Of a stretch of 64,000 nt of DNA, positions 50,711 to 57,463 are shown piece after piece (the first letter of the stretch is position 1; every line of letters begins with the position of its first letter). Both the position numbers and the translations under genes were made by a program. The notes under the pieces were generated by a model. That model searched no databases, was not told the DNA's origin, and saw only the letters and a program-made list of their open reading frames with translations. Source of the DNA: VRUE01 sp963717375 (GTDB lineage: Bacteria > Actinomycetota > Thermoleophilia > Solirubrobacterales > 70-9). The stretch is taken from the NCBI GenBank assembly GCA_963717375.1, contig OY970329.1, positions 1,674,001-1,738,000 of the forward strand, given 5' to 3'.

Positions 50711-52045
50711 ATGCACAAGCCGATTGCGGCGCTGATCGCCGTCTTCATATTTGTCCTCTTCGTCGCGCCCGCCGCGCAGGCGGCGCCAACCGAAGTGAAC
50801 GTGAGGATCGAGGGGAATACCGAAACCCTCTTCGAGGGTCCGATCCTCACCGACGGGCACAACGTCAGGGGAATCACCGACACCGGAGCGCCGGCCTGGG
50901 GACGCCGCTGCAACGGTCTCAACAACGGCGCCCACCCGGCGCCCGGCCCGACCCCGACCGCGGCCTCGGTCGACGCGATGGCGATCCTCGGCGAGGGGTT
51001 CGACGGCGACTGGTACGGGTCGGGCTCCTTCGACGACTACTTCCTCACCCAGTGGGGCCCCGAACGTGAGGACCTCGTGGCGGGCGACTATTGGGGCCTG
51101 GTCGTCAACAACGTCTTCACCTCGGTCGGAGGGTGTCAGTACCAAGTCGATGGCGGCGACGAAGTGGTGTGGGTCTACAACGCCTTCGGCGGCCGCCCAC
51201 AGCTCGTCCTCTACCCCGGCGACTACTCGGGGGGAAGCGTCCAGCTGACCGCCAAAGCCACCCTCAACGTGCCCTTTGAGGTCACGGTTGTGCAATGGGG
51301 CCACCATTGCTGCACCAGCACGCCGCCTCCGTCGCCGACCCGCAGCACCGATCCGTTCGAGGGCGCCGAAGTGGGGCCGGTGGTACCGACTGTCAGGGGC
51401 TTCGAACGCATCGACACGGCAAGCGACGAGACGGTCGAAACCGGAGCCGACGGGACCGCGACGATCAGCTTCGACACGCCGGGCTGGCACCGGATAAAGG
51501 CGACCGCACTGAGCGGCGGCAACGAGACGGCGATCCGCTCCAACCGGCTCGACGTCTGCGTTCCGGCTCCCCCCGCCACCGATTGCGCGCCGCAGCTGCC
51601 CGCCGACGATCAGGTGCGGACCCCGCCGCCAAGCGATCTGGAGGAAGAACCGGCCCCGCCGGGGCCGAAAGAGGAAGCGACGAATCCTGGCGGTGGGGGA
51701 TCGACGCCCAAGCCCACGCCGGGCCCCGGGTCCTCGGCGCCCGGGGCGGCCGCCCCGGTCAAACTGGCGCTGCGCGGCCTCGACCGGAGTCAGATCGCGA
51801 CCGGCCTAGTCGGGGTCAGCTGGCGCGTGCAGGACGGCGGCGCAGGCATCTCCAAATGGACTGTGTCGGCGAAGAGGCTCGGGCGCAAGGAGGCTCGCTT
51901 CGTGACAAGGGCAAGCGGCCGGGAGAAGAGCTCGGCCCAGGTGCGCTTGCCCCGTGGTGCTCGCTACCTGTTGCGACTCACCGTCGTCGACCTGCTCGGG
52001 CAGAGCTCGAGCGTGAACCTCGGGACCGTCCGAATTCCGGACTAG
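50711..52045 (+). CDS. Secreted DUF4430-like beta-domain protein
   Basis: ATG 50711, signal peptide to about 26 (cleavage near AQA). 444 residues. Residues 27-180 resemble DUF4430: 'TEVNVRIEGNTETLFEGPI', 'GDYWGLVVNNVFTSVGGCQY', 'DGGDEVVWVYNAFGG'. An Ig-like strand region ('GADGTATISFDTPGWHRIKA'), a Pro/Glu-rich linker (about 295-345) and a final beta domain ('IATGLVGVSWRVQDGGAGIS') follow. In transcobalamins a beta domain caps B12 held by a barrel; here the barrel is the next gene. First gene under riboswitch 3. Confidence 0.78.
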   Translation: MHKPIAALIAVFIFVLFVAPAAQAAPTEVNVRIEGNTETLFEGPILTDGHNVRGITDTGAPAWGRRCNGLNNGAHPAPGPTPTAASVDAMAILGEGFDGDWYGSGSFDDYFLTQWGPEREDLVAGDYWGLVVNNVFTSVGGCQYQVDGGDEVVWVYNAFGGRPQLVLYPGDYSGGSVQLTAKATLNVPFEVTVVQWGHHCCTSTPPPSPTRSTDPFEGAEVGPVVPTVRGFERIDTASDETVETGADGTATISFDTPGWHRIKATALSGGNETAIRSNRLDVCVPAPPATDCAPQLPADDQVRTPPPSDLEEEPAPPGPKEEATNPGGGGSTPKPTPGPGSSAPGAAAPVKLALRGLDRSQIATGLVGVSWRVQDGGAGISKWTVSAKRLGRKEARFVTRASGREKSSAQVRLPRGARYLLRLTVVDLLGQSSSVNLGTVRIPD

Positions 52046-52047
52046 GC

Positions 52048-53592
52048 GTGCGTCGCCTCGCCGCAATCCTCGTTCTCGGCGGGCTCCTGCTTGCCGTCTC
52101 GGCGAGCGCGGCGCCCAATCCCGCCAACCAGGCCTCGCTCGACAAGACCGTCCGCTATCTGCAGGAGGCCCAGCAGGAGAACGGCGGGTTCGGGGCGGCG
52201 GGTGAACCGAGCCAGATCACCAGCGCCTGGACCGCGATCGCGCTGGCCGCCGCCGGAATCAACCCCCGCGACCAGCGCCGGCCGGGGGGCGTCGACGCCT
52301 TCTCCTACCTGGTCTCCAACTATCGGCAGGGGGTCGAAGAAAGCGAGTGCGCTCCGATCGCCTGCACCACCACCTTCGAGCGGGAACTGATGGTGGTAAA
52401 TGCCTCGGGGACTGACCCGCACGATTTCGGTGGCGTCGACCTGGCGGCAGAATTGCTCTCCCGCGCGCGCCCCGACGGCGCCTTCTCTCACGTGCCGGGC
52501 GGGCAGCCCGGGGTCAACGACACGATCTTCGCCATTTTCGCCCTCACCCCGATCGAGGAGCCGGCGGCCCAGGCGGCGATCGGGCCGGCGGCCGACTGGA
52601 TCGAATCGATCCAGCTGCCCGGCGGTGGCTGGGCCTGGAACGCAACCAGTACAAGCGATGAAGTCGACATGACCGGCGCCGCGATCCAGGCGCTGATCGC
52701 CGCCGGCCGCGGTCGCAACGATGCGGTCGAGGAAGGGGTCGCCTACCTGCGCCAGGCCCAGAACGCCGATGGCGGCTTCGCCGAATTCCCCGGCAACCCC
52801 GAGTCGAACGTCGCCTCGACCGCCTGGGGGGCGCAGGGGGTCTGGGCAGTCGGTGAGAACCCCGAGGACTGGCGCGTCGGCTCAGGGGCCGACGCCAAGG
52901 ATCCCCTCGGCTACATGGAATCGATGCAGCAGCCCGACGGCCACATCCGCTGGAAGCTCAGCCAGGACGTGAATGGAATCTGGATGACCGCCTACTGCTC
53001 GGTCGCCCTGGGCGGCCATGTCTGGCCGATCCCGAAAGCACCGCTGTCCAACGATCCCGTTCAGCCTCCCAAAGCGGGCCAGGGCGAGGGCACCCAGTCC
53101 GGGGCCGGCGTGATCGCCGGAGGCGGTGGCCGGGGTGCTCCGCTCTTCAGCCGCCCCAAACCGCAGAGCAAGGGAAAGACCCCCGGCGGGGCGCGGGTCC
53201 TTCACGCGGAAGCAGGACGGGTGCACGACCACAGTGAGACGCGGCGCGGGGAGAACGCCGTGCAATCAACCGCCACGGTGAGCGCCGAACCGGATTCAGG
53301 GCAGGAAATCAGGGCTGGCGCGACGGGCGACGGCGGGGGCTCAGCGGCCGTAGTCACGCCGGCGGCGAGCGGAGGGGCCACGGGCCAGGATGACGGTGGC
53401 GGCCACGAAGTCACTGGCACGCTCGTCTCCTCGCGTAAGGGCCCGCTCGCCTTCGGCGCGCCCGGCCTGCACTCGGCTGGGGTCGATTCCGGCGGCGCCT
53501 CGTGGCCGGCGATCGCGATCGTGGCAGCAGCGGCGCTGCTGGCGCTGGTCGGTTCGCAGCTGGACCGCTGGCGCGGGGGGGCTTACGCGTGA
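52048..53592 (+). CDS. Membrane-anchored alpha/alpha-barrel protein (split transcobalamin-like partner)
   Basis: GTG 52048, 2 bases after the previous stop; signal peptide to about 22. 514 residues. About 25-330 is the same repeat barrel as the two fused proteins ('TVRYLQEAQQENGGFGAAGE', 'DEVDMTGAAIQALIAAG', 'AQNADGGFAEFPGN'). A long disordered Gly/Ser/Pro linker leads to a C-terminal membrane helix ('WPAIAIVAAAALLALVGSQL') and a short basic end, so the barrel is tethered outside the cell. No beta domain, complementing the preceding gene. Stop overlaps the next GTG (GTGA). Confidence 0.8.
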   Translation: MRRLAAILVLGGLLLAVSASAAPNPANQASLDKTVRYLQEAQQENGGFGAAGEPSQITSAWTAIALAAAGINPRDQRRPGGVDAFSYLVSNYRQGVEESECAPIACTTTFERELMVVNASGTDPHDFGGVDLAAELLSRARPDGAFSHVPGGQPGVNDTIFAIFALTPIEEPAAQAAIGPAADWIESIQLPGGGWAWNATSTSDEVDMTGAAIQALIAAGRGRNDAVEEGVAYLRQAQNADGGFAEFPGNPESNVASTAWGAQGVWAVGENPEDWRVGSGADAKDPLGYMESMQQPDGHIRWKLSQDVNGIWMTAYCSVALGGHVWPIPKAPLSNDPVQPPKAGQGEGTQSGAGVIAGGGGRGAPLFSRPKPQSKGKTPGGARVLHAEAGRVHDHSETRRGENAVQSTATVSAEPDSGQEIRAGATGDGGGSAAVVTPAASGGATGQDDGGGHEVTGTLVSSRKGPLAFGAPGLHSAGVDSGGASWPAIAIVAAAALLALVGSQLDRWRGGAYA

Positions 53593-54188
53593 GCGCCGCG
53601 ATCGACCTCGGCGACGCCCTGGCGGACATCGCGACGGCGCTGCGGGTACCGGTGCTGCTTGCCGCGGTGCTGATCCTGCTGCTCTGCGCGGTTGAGCTGG
53701 GCCGCTTCGGCAGCGAGCTCTGGCGGCGAAGGGTGCGGGCCCGTCACGTCGATCTGCGCGAGCTGACCACCCAGGCGATCGCCGATCCGGTCCACGCTTC
53801 GCGCTACGCCTACAGCGCCCCAGGCGCGATCGCCGCCGAGGCGCTGACCGAGGTCGCCGCCGCTGCCCATGATCCGCAGCGGGCGAAGGTGACCGAGCGC
53901 GCCCTGGCGCACTACGAGCTCTCGGTTCAGCGGCGGCTCGACCGCACCCGGCTGCTGGTCAGGGCCGGGCCCGCGGTCGGGCTGATGGGGACACTGATTC
54001 CGCTCGCGCCGGGGCTCGCCGCGCTGGGCAACGGCGACGTTGCGACCCTGGCCGAGAACCTGCGCGACGCCTTCGGCGCCACCGTGGTCGGCCTCCTGGT
54101 CGGCACGGTCGCCTTCGCCCTCACCCTGGCTCGGACCCGGATGTACACCGAAGACCTGTCAGCGCTCGAGCAGGCGGCTGAACCGTGA
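53589..54188 (+). CDS. MotA/TolQ/ExbB-family channel protein
   Basis: 199 residues from GTG 53589. An N-terminal membrane helix (17-38), a cytoplasmic helical loop, then two membrane helices with the family signature 'AGPAVGLMGTLIPLAPGLAA' and 'LRDAFGATVVGLLVGTVAFA'. Such proteins conduct ions and work with an ExbD-like partner to energise uptake or motion. Co-translation with the barrel gene suggests a motor for the B12-capture proteins, unusual in a bacterium expected to lack TonB receptors. Confidence 0.85.
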   Translation: MSAAIDLGDALADIATALRVPVLLAAVLILLLCAVELGRFGSELWRRRVRARHVDLRELTTQAIADPVHASRYAYSAPGAIAAEALTEVAAAAHDPQRAKVTERALAHYELSVQRRLDRTRLLVRAGPAVGLMGTLIPLAPGLAALGNGDVATLAENLRDAFGATVVGLLVGTVAFALTLARTRMYTEDLSALEQAAEP

Positions 54189-54189
54189 G

Positions 54190-54245
54190 CGCCCCAATCG
54201 TCACGGTGATCTCCGGTTGCTCGAATCCGTGGCGATTGGGGCGCG
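54190..54245. repeat. Palindrome between the ExbB-like and DUF2149 genes
   Basis: 18-base arms GCGCCCCAATCGTCACGG / CCGTGGCGATTGGGGCGC with one mismatch and a 20-base loop, starting 2 bases after the stop. Inside an operon, so partial termination or RNA processing is more likely than full termination. Confidence 0.8.
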
Positions 54246-54261
54246 AACGAACGGTTGTCCT

Positions 54262-54609
54262 GTGAGCCGGGTCGGCCTCGGCCGCCACGGCAAGATCGAC
54301 GAGAACGCCGGCGATCCGCTCGACGGCCTGGTCAACCTCTTCGACATCGGCATCGTTCTCGCGGTCGCTTTCCTGATCGCCGGCCTGACCCTGACGGTGA
54401 ACGCGCGCAGCGGCAAGGTCGAATCCCGCGCCGGGGCGAGCGACGCCCGCGTCCACGTGCTGCCCAATCAATCCGGTGGGCGCCGCGCTCACGGGCGCGG
54501 CGAGCCCGTCGGCACCGCCTACCGCCTTGCCGACGGCCGTCTCGTGATCGTCTCGCCCGACGGCTCGGCTCAGCCGCCGGCTTCGCCGGCGTCGAAGCCT
54601 TCGCGGTAG
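54262..54609 (+). CDS. DUF2149 family protein (ExbD-like partner)
   Basis: 115 residues from GTG 54262. One membrane helix ('GIVLAVAFLIAGLTLTV') preceded by the DUF2149 pattern 'DPLDGLVNLFDI', followed by an extracytoplasmic tail. DUF2149 proteins recur beside MotA/ExbB-type and CobN-like genes in other prokaryotes, so an ExbD-like stator is the best guess. Its end overlaps the convergent lipoprotein gene by 40 bases. Confidence 0.75.
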   Translation: MSRVGLGRHGKIDENAGDPLDGLVNLFDIGIVLAVAFLIAGLTLTVNARSGKVESRAGASDARVHVLPNQSGGRRAHGRGEPVGTAYRLADGRLVIVSPDGSAQPPASPASKPSR

Positions 54610-55052
54610 GTCTGCATGAATGCGGGGGGCAGCGGCTGGTTGTCGGGGCTGTAGCGGGCGGCGGCGGAGAGGCGGCGGATCAGATCGGTGTGGATGCCGT
54701 CGGTGCCCTCGCCCCCGCGTTCCGCCGCGCCGAGCAGGTAGCCGAGCTGGAGGTTGGCGTCTCCGCCAATTTCGGCGCGCGCCTCGGCGTTGAGCCTGGT
54801 CGCCGCCACGACCAGCGCCGTCCCGACCGTGGCGAGGTCACCGCCCTGCTGGTTCTCGGCCAGGCATTCGCTGATCGGCGTCTCGCCGTTCAGCTTGACG
54901 GCGCCAGGCGCGTCTCCCAGCGCCTTGAGGTAAGCGCCGGTCCCTTCCAGGCAAGCGACCGGGGTCGAGTCGCTCGGTTCCCCGCAGCCGGCCGCGGCGA
55001 AGCAGGCAGCGACGACGAGGACGGTGGCGATTCGGGCGCGCATCGACCGCAT
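54570..55052 (-). CDS. Putative lipoprotein
   Basis: 160 residues; lipobox 'AAAGC' near residue 23 after a basic start (MRSMRARIATVLVVAACFAA). The mature part has two further cysteines ('VACLEGTGAY', 'SECLAENQQ') and is helical. No family recognised. Tail-to-tail with DUF2149, so its link to the B12 operon is uncertain. Confidence 0.65.
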   Translation of the reverse strand: MRSMRARIATVLVVAACFAAAGCGEPSDSTPVACLEGTGAYLKALGDAPGAVKLNGETPISECLAENQQGGDLATVGTALVVAATRLNAEARAEIGGDANLQLGYLLGAAERGGEGTDGIHTDLIRRLSAAARYSPDNQPLPPAFMQTYREGFDAGEAGG

Positions 55053-55070
55053 CCTATGGATGCGGTTCGG

Positions 55071-55787
55071 CTAGTCGCCGCGGGGGGAGACGCCGCCCGA
55101 GCGAGCCGTGGAGATGCCGCCGGCGGGCCCGGCCGGGGTGCCGACGCCGGACGGCACCGGCGGGGCTTTGGGCTGTTGTGGCTGTTGCGGGCGAGGCGGG
55201 CGCGGCTTGCGGGGCAGGCCCGCGACCGGGAAGACTTCGACCCATTCGGCAAGTTCGTACCGCGGCGCGATGGCGTGGTTCCAGGAGAGGTGGAGGTGGT
55301 TGCCGCAGCCGTGGCCGGCGTCGCCGTCGTAGCCGATCCAGCGGAAGGGCAGCACCGGTTTGTTCTGGACCGGCTCGGCCCAGAGGGCCAGTCGCGTGAT
55401 CGGGGCCCAGGTGGCGTCGCATTTGCCGCTGGTGCCGTTCAGCGGCACGACGTCGACGGCGAGGCCGTTGTAGTGATCGGAGCCGCTGACGTGGCAGTTG
55501 TTGCAGCCGACGTGTTCGCCGCTTGGCAGCGGGCCGGAGTAGCCGTCGGTGACGAAGATTGGGAAGTGCTGGGAGATCCAGCGCAGGTCGGGCACGATGC
55601 GGCTGTCGACCATGTCGCCTTCTTCATGCGGGATCGAGGCCGGGATCGGGACGATTTCGCCCGGGGCGTAGATGACCCTGGTGGAGGTCGGGCCGGCGCT
55701 GGCCGCGTTCGCCGCCAACAGGCAGATCGCCAGGATCGCCGCCAGCGCGAGCAGGGCGCGACCCGCTTTCTGTGCCGCCGTTGCCAT
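55071..55787 (-). CDS. Secreted metallopeptidase-like protein (Hedgehog/DD-peptidase fold)
   Basis: ATG 55787, with GGGGGGAG 3 bases upstream. 238 residues: signal peptide to about 32, then a domain with 'GSDHYNGLAVDVVPL' and 'GNHLHLSWNHA'. These His/Asp/His motifs resemble zinc ligands of M15/Hedgehog-type peptidases that cut peptidoglycan cross-links. Two extra cysteines ('GCNNCHVSG') are present. The C-terminus is Pro/Gln-rich. Confidence 0.75.
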   Translation of the reverse strand: MATAAQKAGRALLALAAILAICLLAANAASAGPTSTRVIYAPGEIVPIPASIPHEEGDMVDSRIVPDLRWISQHFPIFVTDGYSGPLPSGEHVGCNNCHVSGSDHYNGLAVDVVPLNGTSGKCDATWAPITRLALWAEPVQNKPVLPFRWIGYDGDAGHGCGNHLHLSWNHAIAPRYELAEWVEVFPVAGLPRKPRPPRPQQPQQPKAPPVPSGVGTPAGPAGGISTARSGGVSPRGD

Positions 55788-55856
55788 CGCTCCCCCCATC
55801 GGTCCCAAGAGGCCTCGCCTTGAGAACCGCAACTCACCGGTAGGGTTTCGGCCGGG

Positions 55857-57455
55857 ATGCCGACGGTACGCGAGGCCAGCTTCGACCTTTTCCGCGAGCA
55901 GGGGATGACGACTATGTTCGGCAACCCCGGCTCGACCGAGCTGCCGATGCTGGCCGATTTCCCCTCCGACTTCCGCTACGTGCTGGGTCTGCAGGAGGCG
56001 GTTGTGGTCGGCATGGCCGACGGCTACGCCCAGGCCTCGGGCCGGACCACCGTCGCCAACCTGCACACGGCGCCCGGCGTCGGCAACGCGATGGGGGCGA
56101 TCTTCAACGCCCAGGCCAACCACTCGCCGCTGCTGATCACGGCCGGCCAGCAGGCGCGGGCGCAGATAACCCTGCAGGCCAACCTGACCAACCGCGACGC
56201 GATCCGCATGCCGCACCCGCTGGTCAAGTGGTCCTACGAGCCGGCCCGGGCCGAGGACGTGCCGCTCGCCCTCGCCCACGGCGCCCACCTCGCCGGCCTG
56301 CCGCCGAAGGGCCCCGTCTTCGTCTCGCTGCCGATGGACGACTGGTACGCCGAGGTCGACGAGGCCGACGCCCGCGAGGCGATCACCCGCCGCGTCGTCG
56401 GCCGCAATGTCGCCGACCCCGCCGCGGTCCGCGTCCTCGCCGACCGGCTAAACGCCGCCACCAACCCGGTGATGGTCGCGGGCCCCGACATCGATGCCGC
56501 CGGCGCCTGGGAGCAGGCGATCGCGCTGTCGGAGCGCCAGCGCCTGCCGGTCTGGGCAACGCCGGCCCCCGGCGGCGGCCGCATCGGCTTCCCCGAGAAC
56601 CATCCCAACTACCGCGGCGTGCTGCCGCCGGCGATCGGCCCGGTCGGCCAGACGCTCGAGGGCCACGACCTGATCCTCGTCGTCGGCAGCTCGGTCTTCC
56701 CCTACTACCCATATATCCCCGGGCCACTGCTGCCCGAGGGGGCGAAGCTGGTCGCGATCACCAGCGACCCCGACGAGGCCGCCCGGGCGCCGATGGGCGA
56801 CGCTATCGTCGCCGACGTCAAGCTGACCATGGCGGCGCTGCTCGAGGAGCTGCCCGAGTCGACCCGCCCGGCGCCCGAGCCGAACCAGGGGCCGCAGGAA
56901 ATCCCGCCCAGCGATCCGCTCAACCCCTCGACCGTGCACACCGCCCTGGCCGAGGTCTTCCCCGAGGACGGCATCGTCGTGCTCGAGTCGCCGACCAGCA
57001 CCCTGGCACTGCGCAACCAGATGCGACTCTCGCGCCCCGGCAGCTACTACTTCGCCGCCGGCGGCGGCCTCGGTTTCGGCCTCGCCGCCTCGGTTGGCGT
57101 CCAGCTCGCGCAGCCGGACCGGCCGGTCGTCTGCGTGATCGGCGAGGGCTCGGTCCAGTACGCGGTCAGCGCCTTCTGGAGCGCCGTCGCCTACAAGACC
57201 CCGATCACCTTCCTGGTCGTGCGCAACGAGGAGTACGGGATCCTCAAGTGGTTCGCCGAAGTCGAGGACGTGCAGGGCGCGCCCGGCCTCGACCTGCCGA
57301 AGCTCGACGTCGCCGCGATCGCCGAGGGCTACGGGATCACCGCGCACCGGGTCAAGGACCGCGACGGTGTGCGCGACGCCCTCTCCAAGTCGCTTGCCTC
57401 CTCGCAGCCGGAACTGGTCGAAGTTCCGGTGACGCCGGGCATGGCGCTCTTTTAG
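55857..57455 (+). CDS. mdlC: Benzoylformate decarboxylase-like ThDP enzyme
   Basis: 532 residues, strongly similar in pattern to Pseudomonas benzoylformate decarboxylase: 'FGNPGSTELPMLADF' (Ser26), 'LGLQEAVVVGMADGYAQASG' (Glu47), 'NLHTAPGVGNAMGAIFNAQ' (His70), 'PLVKWSYEPA', and 'EAARAPMGDAIVAD'. Decarboxylates a 2-oxo acid to an aldehyde. The position of the second catalytic His (His281 in Pseudomonas) is Tyr284 here, and the metal motif reads GEGS rather than GDGS, so the substrate may differ. The 2-hydroxyacid dehydrogenase gene follows by 8 bases. Confidence 0.88.
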   Translation: MPTVREASFDLFREQGMTTMFGNPGSTELPMLADFPSDFRYVLGLQEAVVVGMADGYAQASGRTTVANLHTAPGVGNAMGAIFNAQANHSPLLITAGQQARAQITLQANLTNRDAIRMPHPLVKWSYEPARAEDVPLALAHGAHLAGLPPKGPVFVSLPMDDWYAEVDEADAREAITRRVVGRNVADPAAVRVLADRLNAATNPVMVAGPDIDAAGAWEQAIALSERQRLPVWATPAPGGGRIGFPENHPNYRGVLPPAIGPVGQTLEGHDLILVVGSSVFPYYPYIPGPLLPEGAKLVAITSDPDEAARAPMGDAIVADVKLTMAALLEELPESTRPAPEPNQGPQEIPPSDPLNPSTVHTALAEVFPEDGIVVLESPTSTLALRNQMRLSRPGSYYFAAGGGLGFGLAASVGVQLAQPDRPVVCVIGEGSVQYAVSAFWSAVAYKTPITFLVVRNEEYGILKWFAEVEDVQGAPGLDLPKLDVAAIAEGYGITAHRVKDRDGVRDALSKSLASSQPELVEVPVTPGMALF

Positions 57456-57463
57456 GTCGGACG

